In this document: positions 1 to 10,808 of the stretch, piece by piece | Layout of the letters: the number at the start of each line of letters is the position of its first letter | Numbering within the stretch: position 1 is the first letter of the stretch | Source: Crocinitomicaceae bacterium | GTDB taxonomy: Bacteria; Bacteroidota; Bacteroidia; Flavobacteriales_D; Crocinitomicaceae | NCBI GenBank assembly: GCA_029238665.1 | Contig: JAQWFQ010000024.1 | Coordinates: 62,001-126,000 of the forward strand | Length of the DNA stretch: 64,000 nucleotides | Direction: 5' to 3' | The notes under the pieces: generated by a model | Databases searched by the model: none | Seen by the model: the letters and a program-made list of their open reading frames with translations, nothing else | What the model was told of the DNA's origin: nothing | Made by a program: the position numbers and the translations under genes

Positions 1-1
1 A

Positions 2-3000
2 CTAGATATCAATGGTGAATCTATTGCTGACTTAACAGGCATTGAGGACTTTACATCCCTCACTGAATTGTTGTGCCAAAATAATCAATTGACAGCACTT
101 GACGTAACCAATAATAGTGCAATAACGAACTTAAACTGTCAAGACAATCAAATAATTAGTCTCGACTTAAGCTACAACACTGCCTTAACAATCCTCAATT
201 GTCAAAACAATCAACTTACTAGTCTTGATGTTAAAAATGGCAATAACATCAACGTGATATCTTTTTTTAGCACCAACAATCCAGCTCTATATTGTATCGA
301 AGTGGATAATCCTACATGGTCAACTACAAATTGGACAAGTATAGATACTCAATCCTACTTTAGTATAGATTGTACACCTGCATGTATAGACCCAACAGCT
401 TTAGCAGCAACAAACATTATAGATATTTCCGCAGACTTAAACTGGTCTACTACTGCAGGCTTGTCTAATATTGAATATGGTTTAACCGGATTTATATTAG
501 GGACAGGGATACAAATAATTGCAATAACCGATACAACCCAAACAATTACTGGATTGACCGCTTCAACCGCATACGAATACTACATTCAGTCTGATTGTAT
601 TATTAATGAAAGCGCGTGGGTTGGTCCTTTTACACTCGTAACAACACCACCTATTCCAACCACACAATTAGAAAGCATAAGCTGTAATACTGTAATTGGT
701 GGAGTAACGGACATCATCAAAGCAGATGCTGTTGCTGGTGCAAGTAATTATAGGTTTAGATTGATCAATGGCACGGACACATTAATTGTTGATCGTCCTT
801 TTAGATCACTTCCCTTGAGCCTCGTCTCTCTATCCTATGATTTAACTTACAATGTAGATGTTGCAATAACCCTTAACGGAATACAGGGGGATTTTGGTCC
901 TGTTTGTACAATAACAACTCCTGTTTTCCCAATGACTCAACTAGAAGCAATCTATTGTGGAAGCACGCCAAGTTCACTAAGTAGCAGTATAAAAGCAGAT
1001 GCTGCTACTGGAGCAACTGGTTACCGATTTAGATTTAGAGATGGTGTAGACACAATGACCTATGACGCACCTTTCAGAACCGTAAGCTTATCCAACTTTG
1101 CTCTAGAAGACGGGACAATATATATTGTTGATGTTGCTGTAATTATTAATGCTTACATAGGTGATTTTGGACCACTCTGCACCATAACAACCGAAGCATT
1201 TCCAATGACACAATTGGAAACAACTTACTGTAACATCACGGTAAACTCTTTAACAGATAACATTAAAGCAGATGCTGCAACTGGGGCAACTGGATATCGA
1301 TTTAGATTCATTAACGGAATCGACACCATGATTTACGACGCACCATTTAGAACGGTAAACCTTTCTAATTTCGCGTTAAATTTTGGAGTTACATACGATG
1401 TTGATGTCGCTGTAATAGTAAGTGGTGTTATTGGCTCTTATGGCCCCGTATGCACGATAACAACCCCTATTCCAACAACTCAACTAGAAACATCTTTTTG
1501 TAACATTTCTATTTCATCCCTATCGAGTAGTATTAAAGCGTATGCAGCAACTGGGGCTACCGGATATCGTTTTAGATTTATTAATGGTTCGGATACATTA
1601 ATCTATGATGCACCTTTTAGAACCGTAAACCTATCTAATTTCGCATTGAACAATGACCTAACTTACAATGTTGATGTTGCGGTAATTATTAACAGTATTA
1701 CTGGGCAGTTTGGGGTAGTTTGTACAATTAAAACCCCGACAACAATTACACAGCTTTCACAATTTTACTGTGGAAGCACTTCCAATTCACTCGTAAGTAG
1801 TATTAAAGCAATTGCTATAACTGGCGCAACAAACTACAGATTTCGATTTATCTATGGTACAGATACAATGACTGCTGACGCTCCATTTAGAACAATTTAT
1901 CTGTCTGAATTTGCTTTAATCGCAAACACAACCTACAATGTTGATGTTGCTGTAACAACAGGGGGTATTATGGGGGTGTATGGACCAGTCTGTACCATTA
2001 CAACTCCTGGTTTTCCAATAACTCAACTAGCATCAGCTTACTGTAATATCGTTGTTGCTTCATTAACTGGTTCAATCAAAGCAAATGTCGCTGCTGGAGC
2101 AAGTACCTATAGGTTTAGGTTTATTAATGGTACAGATACAATGACGTATGACTCTCCTTTTAGAACTGTAAGTCTATCCAACTTTGCCTTAGTCAACGAC
2201 CAAACATACAATGTTGATGTTGCAGTAATTGTTAATGGTGTAACAGGTGCTTACGGTCCAGTTTGCACTGTAACCACACAACCACTACCGACAACTCAGC
2301 TAACACCTACGTTTTGTGGAAGCACATCAGCCTCACTGGTGAGTGACATTAAAGCAAACTCATATTCTGGCGCAACGAACTACAGGTTTAGGTTTATTAA
2401 TGGTACAGATACAATGACGTATGACTCTCCTTTTAGAACTGTAAGTCTATCCAACTTTGCCTTAGTCAACAACCAAACATACAATGTTGACGTTGCGGTA
2501 ACACTTGCAGGTTCTTTAGGCTTGTACGGCCCTGTTTGCACTGTAACCACTCCACCTTTCCCTACAACACAACTAACAGCAACTTACTGTGGTAGTACCG
2601 CAAACTCACTATCCAGTAGTATAAAAGCAATAGCAGCAGTTGGAGCAACTGGCTATAGGTTTAGATTCATAAATGGAACTGACACCATGATTTATGATGC
2701 TCCATTTAGAACGGTCAGTTTATCCAACTTTGCCTTAACTGAAATTACAAGCTATTTTGTTGATGTTGCTGTAATACAAAATGGTACTGTAGGGTTATAC
2801 GGACCTGTATGTACCGTAACTACCCCACCCACAACTACACAGTTAGAAACAACATACTGCAACACAACAGTTCCTACACTAACTAGCAGCATCAAAGCCG
2901 ACGCTTTTGCAGGAGCAAGTAATTACAGGTTCCGATTTATTAATGGTACTGATACGATGATTTATGATGCCCCATTTAGAACGGTCAGTTTATCCAACTT

Positions 3001-3400
3001 TGCATTAAGTATCAATTTAACATACTATGTTGATGTTGCGGTAACGGTAAACGGTACAATGAATGCTTATGGAGCTGTCTGTACCATTACAACTCCCAAT
3101 TCTGCCATTAACATCATTGACAAACAATACAACCAAGAAGAATCAGGAAGTCTTTTTGACACACAGCTATATCCAAATCCATTTGGGAACGCAACTACAC
3201 TTCATATTACATCCAATGATCTAAACGCATTAGTCTCTGTTTTTGTATATGATGCAACAGGACGATTAATTGAAGATCAGTCCATTGATTTAACCCAACA
3301 AACAAGAATACAAATTGGAGAACAATACAACCCTGGTGTTTACTACATAATCACCTCTCAAAATGATTCTAGAAAATCAATGCGAATAGTAAAACAATAA
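2..3400 (+). CDS. T9SS type A surface protein, LRRs plus nine tandem beta-domains (5' partial)
   Basis: The frame is open to the left edge, so the true start and signal peptide lie outside the window. Visible parts in order: short internalin-like leucine-rich repeats (LTELLCQNNQLTALDV and relatives, about 21 residues each), a cap ending near SYFSIDC, one fibronectin-III-like domain (about nt 390-650), nine tandem domains of about 90 residues, and a C-terminal T9SS type A sorting domain (LYPNPFGN ... GVYYI ... RIVKQ). Each tandem domain carries TQL..YC, GATGYRFRF.NG.DTM, DAPFRTVSLSNFAL and VDVAV, with one Cys at each end that may pair. By family knowledge such proteins cross the outer membrane by T9SS and act as adhesins or matrix proteins; the ligand is unknown. 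It converges on the ABC-F gene and no clear terminator is visible between them. Confidence 0.88.
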   Translation, partial: LDINGESIADLTGIEDFTSLTELLCQNNQLTALDVTNNSAITNLNCQDNQIISLDLSYNTALTILNCQNNQLTSLDVKNGNNINVISFFSTNNPALYCIEVDNPTWSTTNWTSIDTQSYFSIDCTPACIDPTALAATNIIDISADLNWSTTAGLSNIEYGLTGFILGTGIQIIAITDTTQTITGLTASTAYEYYIQSDCIINESAWVGPFTLVTTPPIPTTQLESISCNTVIGGVTDIIKADAVAGASNYRFRLINGTDTLIVDRPFRSLPLSLVSLSYDLTYNVDVAITLNGIQGDFGPVCTITTPVFPMTQLEAIYCGSTPSSLSSSIKADAATGATGYRFRFRDGVDTMTYDAPFRTVSLSNFALEDGTIYIVDVAVIINAYIGDFGPLCTITTEAFPMTQLETTYCNITVNSLTDNIKADAATGATGYRFRFINGIDTMIYDAPFRTVNLSNFALNFGVTYDVDVAVIVSGVIGSYGPVCTITTPIPTTQLETSFCNISISSLSSSIKAYAATGATGYRFRFINGSDTLIYDAPFRTVNLSNFALNNDLTYNVDVAVIINSITGQFGVVCTIKTPTTITQLSQFYCGSTSNSLVSSIKAIAITGATNYRFRFIYGTDTMTADAPFRTIYLSEFALIANTTYNVDVAVTTGGIMGVYGPVCTITTPGFPITQLASAYCNIVVASLTGSIKANVAAGASTYRFRFINGTDTMTYDSPFRTVSLSNFALVNDQTYNVDVAVIVNGVTGAYGPVCTVTTQPLPTTQLTPTFCGSTSASLVSDIKANSYSGATNYRFRFINGTDTMTYDSPFRTVSLSNFALVNNQTYNVDVAVTLAGSLGLYGPVCTVTTPPFPTTQLTATYCGSTANSLSSSIKAIAAVGATGYRFRFINGTDTMIYDAPFRTVSLSNFALTEITSYFVDVAVIQNGTVGLYGPVCTVTTPPTTTQLETTYCNTTVPTLTSSIKADAFAGASNYRFRFINGTDTMIYDAPFRTVSLSNFALSINLTYYVDVAVTVNGTMNAYGAVCTITTPNSAINIIDKQYNQEESGSLFDTQLYPNPFGNATTLHITSNDLNALVSVFVYDATGRLIEDQSIDLTQQTRIQIGEQYNPGVYYIITSQNDSRKSMRIVKQ
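656..3106 (+). repeat. Nine in-frame tandem repeats of about 270 bp
   Basis: Nine units of 89-92 codons start at each TQL motif and encode the beta-domains of the surface protein. Conservation is strongest over the central YRFRF to SNFAL segment. Positions 2111-2197 and 2384-2470 are identical over 87 nt at an offset of 273 nt, which points to recent duplication or gene conversion between units 6 and 7. Confidence 0.9.
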
Positions 3401-3464
3401 CCCTTTTTAAAATAGTAGATTACAAGTCTAGTCGAGCATACATCGCCTATCTATAAACATGTAA

Positions 3465-5351
3465 TTAAATGAATTCTGACAGTTCTAACCAACGATCTGT
3501 CTTCATCTCCAATTCAGACACAACTTTAGACAGGCGTTTCCCTGACTCCATCAACTCATCATTTGAAGAATCAGGACTGGATAAAACAAGGGTTAACTTG
3601 TCTTTCTCTTCTTCTAAAGATTCCATGTCTTTTTCAATCTCTTCAAATTCCATCTTCTCTTTGAAAGAGATTTTTCTAGCCTTAACTTCAATTTTTGGTT
3701 TTAAAACTATAGGCTTTTCGGCAGGCACTTCTACAACATTCGAATTACTGGCTTTTTTCTTTTCAGCACGAAGATTCAATTGTTTTTGCTTTCTAAAAAC
3801 GGTGTAATTACCTAGAATATCTTTGATTTCCCCCTCTCCTTCAAACACAAATAAATGATCAACCATTTTATCCATGAAATACCTATCGTGAGAAACCACT
3901 ATCAAGCACCCTTTAAAACTTCGAAGGTAATCCTCCAAAACACTCATTACAAAGATGTCTAAATCATTTGTTGGCTCATCAAGAATCAAGAAATTTGGAT
4001 TCTTCATTAGAATCGTCATTAATTTCAAGCGCCTCTTCTCTCCTCCACTTAACTTCTCTACAAAGTTGTAATGCATACTTCGAGGAAACAAAAACTTCTC
4101 TAAGAATTGAGCCGCAGACATTTCTCTACCTTTCTCTAAGGGAATATACTCTGCAATATCTCGGATAACATCTATTACTTTTTGATCTGGGTCAGCTTCT
4201 AATAACTGTTGGCTATAATATCCAAACACAACTGTTTCACCTGTAACTATCTTTCCTCCACTGGGGTCTTCAAGTCCCATTAACATATTGAGAAAAGTAC
4301 TCTTACCCGTACCGTTATCTCCAACAATCCCCAAACGTTCATTACGCTTAAAAGTATATGTAAAATCGTTCAGGATTTTCACATCCGTAAATGATTTTTT
4401 CACATGATGACACTCAAGAATTTTGGTTCCTAAACGCTCCATTTTTACGGGGATATTTATTTCGTCTTGATCAATACGCTGACTCGCTACTTTTTTAGTA
4501 TCATGAAACGCTTCAATGCGTGCTTTTTGTTTAGTACCTCGTGCTTTTGGTTGGCGGCGCATCCAGTCCAATTCTTTCTTAAATTGATTTTGTGCTTTAC
4601 CTATCGTTGCAGCCAACTGCTCTTGACGCTCTGCCTTTTTTTCGAGGTAATAGCTAAAATTCCCTTTGTACTTAAATATTGTTTTTTCTTCAAGCTCTAA
4701 AATCGTATCACAAACAACTTCTAAGAAGTATCGATCATGCGTTACCATTAAAATGGTTGACTTAGACTTCGTTAAGTACTCTTCTAACCACTCAATCATG
4801 TCAAGATCTAAGTGATTGGTTGGCTCATCAAGAATTAAAAAATCAGGCTCTGCAACTAAAACTTTTGCTAATGCAACACGTTTCTTTTGGCCACCAGACA
4901 ACTTATCGATTAATCTGCTTGTGTCTGTTAGCTTAAGTACTGAAAGGATTTGATTTACCTTTGTCTCCATGTCCCAAGCGTTCAGTTCAGTAATCGCTTC
5001 AAAGGATGCCGCTATTAAGTCTTCATCCTCCATGCGCATGGCATGGTTGTAAGCTTTAACCGCTTTTAATTCAGGCAAATCGTGGGAGAAAATTTCCTCT
5101 AAGATTGTACGAGACCCCTCCATGTTTTCAGCCTGTTCCATAAAGGCTATCCGCAAATCCTTTCGAAAAACAATTCGACCATCATCAATGGATTCTTGCC
5201 CTAAAAGACACCGAAGCAATGTTGTTTTACCATTCCCATTTTTGGCAACAATAGCAACTTTTTGACCTTGGTCAATCCCAAAAATTAAGTCTTCAAAAAT
5301 AACCCTATCTCCAAATGACTTCGTGAGGTTTTCAACCGATAAATAATTCAT
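3465..5351 (-). CDS. uup: ABC-F family ATPase (Uup-like)
   Basis: Cytoplasmic ABC-F protein of 628 residues with two ATPase domains and no membrane segments. ABC-F proteins act on ribosomes or, in Uup, influence DNA precise excision; they are not transporters. Walker A motifs are KNGNGKTT (about 37-44) and DNGTGKST in the second half. Signature motifs are LSGGQKKR and LSGGEKRR, and Walker B segments are FLILDEPTN in both halves. The linker between domains is rich in Arg and Lys, and a charged C-terminal coiled coil (about 545-628) is typical of Uup. The DUF4293 gene lies 3 nt upstream, so the two are probably cotranscribed. The Uup subgroup is favoured by the C-terminal coiled coil, but another ABC-F subgroup is possible. 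Confidence 0.9.
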   Translation of the reverse strand: MNYLSVENLTKSFGDRVIFEDLIFGIDQGQKVAIVAKNGNGKTTLLRCLLGQESIDDGRIVFRKDLRIAFMEQAENMEGSRTILEEIFSHDLPELKAVKAYNHAMRMEDEDLIAASFEAITELNAWDMETKVNQILSVLKLTDTSRLIDKLSGGQKKRVALAKVLVAEPDFLILDEPTNHLDLDMIEWLEEYLTKSKSTILMVTHDRYFLEVVCDTILELEEKTIFKYKGNFSYYLEKKAERQEQLAATIGKAQNQFKKELDWMRRQPKARGTKQKARIEAFHDTKKVASQRIDQDEINIPVKMERLGTKILECHHVKKSFTDVKILNDFTYTFKRNERLGIVGDNGTGKSTFLNMLMGLEDPSGGKIVTGETVVFGYYSQQLLEADPDQKVIDVIRDIAEYIPLEKGREMSAAQFLEKFLFPRSMHYNFVEKLSGGEKRRLKLMTILMKNPNFLILDEPTNDLDIFVMSVLEDYLRSFKGCLIVVSHDRYFMDKMVDHLFVFEGEGEIKDILGNYTVFRKQKQLNLRAEKKKASNSNVVEVPAEKPIVLKPKIEVKARKISFKEKMEFEEIEKDMESLEEEKDKLTLVLSSPDSSNDELMESGKRLSKVVSELEMKTDRWLELSEFI

Positions 5352-5354
5352 GTA

Positions 5355-5831
5355 TTAACGAAGTCTATCTAATGAATTTAATAACGCTCTATCTCTTTTA
5401 ATACCTGTGTTTGCTAAAAAAGAAAAAGGAAACCCAGCAGAAAATAAGAAAAATCCTAATCCCATTTCTCTACGGTTTGTTTCAACATCTAACATTGAAT
5501 CCCCGAAAGTTGCCAATACAATCACAGAAATCAACATGATAAAATAAATGTAAAAAACCATTCGTCCTAACTTGAATTGACGATCCAAATTTTTGAATGA
5601 CATAAGGGTTATAAAGGCAATTAAGATTAAAGAAATAGTCCCAATAAAGAACGGGAAAGTCTGACTATCAATAATTTCATTATTCAACTCAGAATATTCT
5701 ACAATTCCGTATGAACTGAATTCAAATCGTGATGCTTCATTTACAAAACTAAATAATGTACTGCCAAAGGTCACCATAGACAGCAATATAATAAGGGTGG
5801 CTAAATAAAGGGTTTGTACGCGTTGTATCAT
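5355..5831 (-). CDS. DUF4293 family membrane protein
   Basis: A 158-residue protein starting MIQRVQTLYLATLIILL with four predicted hydrophobic segments (about 7-28, 60-80, 88-108 and 127-145). The N-terminal MIQR.QT.YL pattern and length match the Bacteroidota family DUF4293, whose function is unknown. It lies 3 nt upstream of the ABC-F gene. A near-consensus promoter box, TATCTTTA, lies about 15 nt upstream of the start. Confidence 0.75.
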   Translation of the reverse strand: MIQRVQTLYLATLIILLSMVTFGSTLFSFVNEASRFEFSSYGIVEYSELNNEIIDSQTFPFFIGTISLILIAFITLMSFKNLDRQFKLGRMVFYIYFIMLISVIVLATFGDSMLDVETNRREMGLGFFLFSAGFPFSFLANTGIKRDRALLNSLDRLR

Positions 5832-5916
5832 AGTTAATTATTAAACGATAAAGATACGTGAAATTTGACGGAGAACTTGATATAGAAGCGTTACTTTTTT
5901 AAGATCACACGAATTA

Positions 5917-6885
5917 TTAAGGTAAGTTTTCTATTACTTGATCTAGATTAGTTGATGTCGTAGTTGTCATCGGAATAGAGTATGTTATTCCAGCTTGAGG
6001 TGTAACATCTAACAGCCCGTAATAAAGTTGACCATTAACAACTGAAATTACAACAAGGTTTAAAGGGATACTTCCTAAGTGAGTTTCGTAAATTAAATTA
6101 TTAGAAATACTTCCCCAAGAAGAAACTCCTGTAGGCCATACAGAATTCTGTCCTTGAAAAACAGCAAATGCAGTTGTATTAGAAGCATCTAGACCTGTCA
6201 CCCCAGTAAGGTTGAAGTTACAATCAATATAAACTATACTCCAATCAAATGCGTCAATATTACCCCAACCTAAAGAATCTAGACTTAATTCATACGTTTC
6301 ATCAATAGAATTAAAGGTAAATGAAGATTCAGCCAAAGAATCATCCGGTTGAAGAATCCAGTTTATCGAATCAGTATCTTCATCTGGACCCGCAAAGAAT
6401 AATTCCATTTGATTATCTATCGCTTGAGCTGGAATATCCACCCCTATAAATACTCCATCTGAAATGCCTAGTGTGCTTCCATTTTGCCTTGCTTCAATAA
6501 AGAACTCTCCGCCAGAGTTTAATATGTTAGAATTACTTCTTGGAAAAATACCTGAATATATAATATCATTTGTTGAGAATATCTCTTTTAACTTAACAAT
6601 TATAGCACCTGTCACTAACTGCCCCCCCATAGTAATGAACGAATTTGCCGGAATTGTAACAGTAGAGCCTTTATTTGTTGTGAATTGTCCTCCATTTTCA
6701 GCTACTAGCGTAAAAACTTCTGAGCTCACCTCTTTTGAAGAGAAAAAATCAGCTATTGAATTAAATACTTCAGGTTGTACTACAGGAAGATCTATTTGTG
6801 ATTCAATTTTTTTCTTTTTACAAGAGCTAAAACTTAAACATAGCATAAGGGTAAGCGCTCCAAATTTAAACAGTGTCTTTTTCAT
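5917..6885 (-). CDS. Putative lipoprotein of unknown function
   Basis: A 322-residue protein with a lipoprotein signal: hydrophobic stretch then LSFSSC with the lipidated Cys near residue 22, followed by a run of lysines. Residues about 60-150 contain GGQFTTNKGSTVTIPANSF, a GxLVTGAI segment and NSGGEFFIEA. This pattern recurs in many Bacteroidota surface proteins as a beta-rich module, but I know no function for it. The rest is beta-rich without recognisable catalytic motifs. Flanking genes are housekeeping and suggest no role. Confidence 0.7.
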   Translation of the reverse strand: MKKTLFKFGALTLMLCLSFSSCKKKKIESQIDLPVVQPEVFNSIADFFSSKEVSSEVFTLVAENGGQFTTNKGSTVTIPANSFITMGGQLVTGAIIVKLKEIFSTNDIIYSGIFPRSNSNILNSGGEFFIEARQNGSTLGISDGVFIGVDIPAQAIDNQMELFFAGPDEDTDSINWILQPDDSLAESSFTFNSIDETYELSLDSLGWGNIDAFDWSIVYIDCNFNLTGVTGLDASNTTAFAVFQGQNSVWPTGVSSWGSISNNLIYETHLGSIPLNLVVISVVNGQLYYGLLDVTPQAGITYSIPMTTTTSTNLDQVIENLP

Positions 6886-6959
6886 ACAAATAGTTTTACG
6901 TGTATAATTCAGACGAATAATTTAAGCAAAAGGTTGCGTAAAAACGTACTATCTAAGAA

Positions 6960-8021
6960 CTATAGTTGAGTTGATTTATTTCTCAAATAAAAATCCAACA
7001 CCGTAATTGCAGCCATTGCCTCAACAACGGGAACTGCTCTAGGAACAACGCATGGATCATGTCGACCTTTACCCGCAAGCTTTATTAAATCTCCTTTATC
7101 GTTAATTGAATCTTGTTCCTTAAGAATTGTTGCTACAGGTTTAAATGCAATACGCATTGTTACAGGCATTCCATTTGAAATACCTCCTTGAATACCTCCT
7201 GAATGGTTGGTTTGTGTACTTCCGTCAGGATTAAAAATATCATTATGCTCAGAACCACGCATTTCAATAGCATCAAATCCTGAACCATATTCAAATCCTT
7301 TAACTGCGTTAATTGAGAGCATTGCCCTACCCAATTCAGCATGAAGTTTGTTAAAAACAGGTTCTCCCAATCCTGGAGGTAGGTGGTTAATTTCACACTT
7401 CACACTCCCCCCAACCGTATCTCCTGATTTCTTGATTTCTTTTATCAACGTTTCCATTTCACGAGCAACAGCTACATTTGGGCAACGAACAGGATTGTTG
7501 TCAATCTCATTATAATCGATCTCTCCGATCAATTTAACACCTCCTACTTGATCTACATAGGCAACTATATCGATACCAAGGTTATTTAAAACTTGTTTTG
7601 CAATTGCGCCAGCAACTACCCAAGATGCTGTTTCTCTAGCAGAAGATCTCCCCCCTCCTCTATAATCACGATTTCCATATTTTTTGTCATATGTGAAATC
7701 TGCATGTGAAGGGCGGTATGAATTTTTAATGTGGTTATAATCTTTCGATTTTTGGTCTTCATTCTTAATTACGAACCCAATAGGAGCCCCTGTTGTTTTC
7801 CCTTCAAAAACACCTGATAAAAGTTGAATTGAATCGGACTCTTTACGCTGAGTAACAATCGCTGACTGCCCTGGCTTCCTACGGTCTAGTTCATATTGAA
7901 CTTCATCAACATTCAACAAAACATTAGCAGGAACACCTTCAATAATTCCACCAATAGCAGGACCGTGAGATTCACCAAACGTACTCAATTTAAAAATTGT
8001 TCCTATTGATGACCCCGCCAT
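6960..8021 (-). CDS. aroC: Chorismate synthase
   Basis: Catalyses the last shikimate-pathway step, converting 5-enolpyruvylshikimate 3-phosphate to chorismate with reduced FMN. The 353-residue length is normal. Family motifs are [12 protein letters not shown] (about 14-25), [20 protein letters not shown] and a C-terminal [18 protein letters not shown]. An upstream in-frame ATG at 8096 exists, but it would add 25 residues inside the preceding phosphomutase gene; the ATG at 8021 gives the family-typical start [20 protein letters not shown]. It sits 4 nt after the phosphomutase stop codon, so translation is probably coupled. Confidence 0.96.
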   Translation of the reverse strand: MAGSSIGTIFKLSTFGESHGPAIGGIIEGVPANVLLNVDEVQYELDRRKPGQSAIVTQRKESDSIQLLSGVFEGKTTGAPIGFVIKNEDQKSKDYNHIKNSYRPSHADFTYDKKYGNRDYRGGGRSSARETASWVVAGAIAKQVLNNLGIDIVAYVDQVGGVKLIGEIDYNEIDNNPVRCPNVAVAREMETLIKEIKKSGDTVGGSVKCEINHLPPGLGEPVFNKLHAELGRAMLSINAVKGFEYGSGFDAIEMRGSEHNDIFNPDGSTQTNHSGGIQGGISNGMPVTMRIAFKPVATILKEQDSINDKGDLIKLAGKGRHDPCVVPRAVPVVEAMAAITVLDFYLRNKSTQL

Positions 8022-8025
8022 AACC

Positions 8026-9420
8026 TTACTTACAAATTGTTTCTTCGCAAATGCGTAATATATCTCTAACCTCCTCCAACGTTGGAGCTTCAGCATATGT
8101 TCTTAAAACAGGCTCTGTCCCTGAAGGACGAATCATTAGCCAACGGTTTTCATCAAAAAAGAATTTGAATCCATCAATTGTATCTACCCGATCAACAACA
8201 TACTTCCCAAAAACATTGTAAGCTCCAGATTTACAGCTTTCGATAATTTCTGTTTTTAAGTTTTCTGTAATGTGTAAATCATTACGTTCAAATTTAAACG
8301 GACCAACAATTTCATAAACCTCATCAATCAAATCATCAAGTGACTTTCCTGATTTAGCCATAAATTCCCAAATGATTAAGCCCATCCAAATCCCATCTCT
8401 TTCTGGAATATGTCCTTTTGTTGCAATTCCTCCTGATTCTTCACCTCCAACCAATACGTCTTCAGCAACCATTATGTCTGCAATGTATTTAAATCCAATT
8501 TTTACAACCTCACTATTAAGACCATAATGATCTGCCATCATTTTAACGCGTGGTGTTGTACTAAATGCTGTTACAACTTTACCTGTTAACCCTTTGTATT
8601 TCTTTAAATAGTGAATCAGTAATAAAATAATATGGTGCGAATCAATAAACGCTCCCTTTCCATTATAAAGTCCTATTCGATCAGCATCGCCATCAGTAGC
8701 TAGAGCACAATCAACTGTACCATTATCAATAATGAAATTTTCAAGTTCTTTTAGGTTTTTAGCTATTGGCTCTGGAGCCTGCCCCATAAACGATGGGTTG
8801 GATTCACAGTGCAACAACATTGCTTTTGGCAATAAACGCTTCATTGCATTTTGGCCTGCACCATACATCGCGTCATAAGCTAAAACAAGCCCTGATTTTT
8901 CAATAGCATCAAGATCAAAATTTGCTTTTGCATGGTCTACATACATGGTCTCTAAGTCTACAACTTCAACCAAATCAGATGTTAATGAAATTGATTCTAA
9001 ATCAATCCCGTTTGTATCTGGAATAATATCTTCAATTTCTTGAACTAAACCAGGAGACAAAGGACCTCCATGTTCTGACTTCAACTTAAATCCATTGTAA
9101 GAAGGAGGATTATGGCTCGCGGTAATAACTACACCGATAGAGCAACCTAACTTAACCGCACCTAAAGAAACCATTGGTGTTGAAACAAACCCAACAGCCA
9201 TTTTTACTTTAATCCCTTCTTTAATAAACACCTTAACCGCAGTATTCATAAACAGCTCACCGGCAAATCGACAATCATGCCCTATTACAATACTTGGATT
9301 TTCATAGTTAGACTTTACCCATTTTGCTGTTGCTAATGAAACGCGTGCTACATTTTCAACAGTATAATCTTGTGCAATGATTGCCCTCCATCCGTCTGTT
9401 CCAAATTTGATCTTACCCAT
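8026..9420 (-). CDS. Phosphoglucomutase/phosphomannomutase family protein
   Basis: Alpha-D-phosphohexomutase of 464 residues that moves phosphate between C1 and C6 of a hexose. The active-site loop TASHNP (100-105) holds the phosphoserine at 102. The metal loop is DGDADR (243-248), the sugar-binding loop is GGEESGG (about 330), and the phosphate-binding loop RPSGTEP is near 434, so all four domains are complete. Substrate choice between glucose and mannose phosphate, or glucosamine phosphate as in GlmM, cannot be read from sequence. It is followed at 4 nt by aroC on the same strand. Confidence 0.92.
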   Translation of the reverse strand: MGKIKFGTDGWRAIIAQDYTVENVARVSLATAKWVKSNYENPSIVIGHDCRFAGELFMNTAVKVFIKEGIKVKMAVGFVSTPMVSLGAVKLGCSIGVVITASHNPPSYNGFKLKSEHGGPLSPGLVQEIEDIIPDTNGIDLESISLTSDLVEVVDLETMYVDHAKANFDLDAIEKSGLVLAYDAMYGAGQNAMKRLLPKAMLLHCESNPSFMGQAPEPIAKNLKELENFIIDNGTVDCALATDGDADRIGLYNGKGAFIDSHHIILLLIHYLKKYKGLTGKVVTAFSTTPRVKMMADHYGLNSEVVKIGFKYIADIMVAEDVLVGGEESGGIATKGHIPERDGIWMGLIIWEFMAKSGKSLDDLIDEVYEIVGPFKFERNDLHITENLKTEIIESCKSGAYNVFGKYVVDRVDTIDGFKFFFDENRWLMIRPSGTEPVLRTYAEAPTLEEVRDILRICEETICK

Positions 9421-9492
9421 GTTACTCTATACTATTCATTAAAGCCTAAACTCTAACTTGATGTTAATTTCAATAAATTATTACTGTACGAA

Positions 9493-10776
9493 TTACTTCT
9501 TAAATTCGCTTATAGTTTTTTCAATAATCGCTACACACTCCATAAGCTCTTCTTCTGTCATTACAAGTGGGGGAGCAAAGCGGATAATATTTCCATGTGT
9601 TGGTTTTGCCAACAATCCATTTTCTTTAAGAGCACAACATATATTCCATGCTGTATCACTCTCTTCGGTATCGTTAATAAGAATTGCATTCAAAAGCCCT
9701 TTACCTCTAACAGAATTTACTAAATCTGTACCTTTTATAATTCGGTTCATTTCTTTTCTGAACAATTGGCCTAAACGTCTAGAGTTTTCAGCTAAACGCT
9801 CGTCTGTAACAATCTCTAAAGCAGCCACAGCAACCTTAGCAGCCACAGGGTTACCTCCAAATGTTGATCCATGTTGACCTGGCTTGATAACCTCCATAAT
9901 TGCATTATCTGCCAATACAGCAGATACTGGATATGCACCCCCAGAAAGGGCTTTCCCCAAAATCAAAATATCAGGTTGAACGTATGTCTTTGGATCTTTC
10001 TGGCAGGTATTTGTACAGCTACAATCACCACAAACAGATAACAAAGAACCTGTTCTCGCTATCCCAGTTTGAACCTCATCAGCAATAAATAATGTACCAT
10101 TTTCAGCACATAACGCTTTCGCCTTCATTAGGTAATCTTCATCTGGAACAAAAACTCCAGCTTCACCTTGTATAGGTTCAACTAAGAAACCTGCAATATT
10201 ATCTTGTTTTAGCGCTTCTTCTAAAGCAGCTAAATCATTATAAGGTATTCTTATAAATCCTCCTGTAAAAGGTCCAAAGTTTTTACGAGCTACAGCATCA
10301 TTCGAAAATGAGACAATTGTTGTTGTCCTTCCATGAAAGTTGTTTTCACAAACAATAATTTTAGCTTGATCTTCAGCTATGTTATTCTTTTCGTATGCCC
10401 ATTTACGACACAACTTAATAGCTGTTTCAACAGCTTCTGCTCCTGTGTTCATTGGCAACACCTTATCAAAACCAAAGTACTCGGTCATGAATTGTTCGTA
10501 TGGCCCTAATGAATCATTGTAGAATGCTCTAGAAGTTAACGTCAAACGTTTGGCTTGATCAACCATAGCAGCTATGATTTTCGGATGACAATGCCCTTGA
10601 TTTACTGCTGAATATGCAGACAAGAAATCAAAATATTGTTTTCCTTCAACATCCCAAACATAAACACCTTCACCTCTTTTCAATACTACCTCAAGTGGGT
10701 GATAGTTGTGAGCACCATGTTTTTCTTCCATTGCAATTAAATCCGCAGAGGTCATTTTTCCGTTCGTCATATTCAT
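9493..10776 (-). CDS. rocD: Ornithine--oxo-acid aminotransferase
   Basis: PLP-dependent class III aminotransferase of 427 residues, expected to convert ornithine and 2-oxoglutarate to glutamate-5-semialdehyde and glutamate. Evidence includes [56 protein letters not shown] and the Schiff-base lysine 275 in ILGKALSGG. Odd feature: a Cys-rich insertion [10 protein letters not shown] at 249-258, just before the catalytic Lys loop; I recall similar insertions in other Bacteroidota homologues. Methionines 1, 3 and 8 are all possible starts. A good promoter lies at 10901-10931, giving a leader of about 120 nt. Acetylornithine aminotransferase is a less likely alternative. Confidence 0.9.
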   Translation of the reverse strand: MNMTNGKMTSADLIAMEEKHGAHNYHPLEVVLKRGEGVYVWDVEGKQYFDFLSAYSAVNQGHCHPKIIAAMVDQAKRLTLTSRAFYNDSLGPYEQFMTEYFGFDKVLPMNTGAEAVETAIKLCRKWAYEKNNIAEDQAKIIVCENNFHGRTTTIVSFSNDAVARKNFGPFTGGFIRIPYNDLAALEEALKQDNIAGFLVEPIQGEAGVFVPDEDYLMKAKALCAENGTLFIADEVQTGIARTGSLLSVCGDCSCTNTCQKDPKTYVQPDILILGKALSGGAYPVSAVLADNAIMEVIKPGQHGSTFGGNPVAAKVAVAALEIVTDERLAENSRRLGQLFRKEMNRIIKGTDLVNSVRGKGLLNAILINDTEESDTAWNICCALKENGLLAKPTHGNIIRFAPPLVMTEEELMECVAIIEKTISEFKK

Positions 10777-10794
10777 AATAAATTCAATCTTTCA

Positions 10795-10808
10795 CCAAGT
10801 TAACTTGG
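10795..10808. promoter_or_regulatory. Perfect 14-nt palindrome upstream of rocD
   Basis: CCAAGTTAACTTGG reads the same on both strands and lies 19-32 nt upstream of the aminotransferase start, within its presumed 5' leader. It could be a repressor site or an RNA hairpin; no regulator is known. Confidence 0.35.

Noticed and set aside
656-3106. Regular direct repeats that might suggest a CRISPR array
   Set aside because: Units are about 270 bp, in frame and encode related protein domains, with no short palindromic repeats or spacers and no cas genes.
3469-3807. Plus-strand open frame opposite the ABC-F gene end
   Set aside because: It is antisense to the strongly conserved C-terminal coiled coil and has Ser/Phe-rich shadow composition without a domain.
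8022-8096. Upstream ATG for chorismate synthase
   Set aside because: The extra 25 residues are unlike the family and lie inside the phosphomutase gene; the ATG at 8021 gives the typical start.
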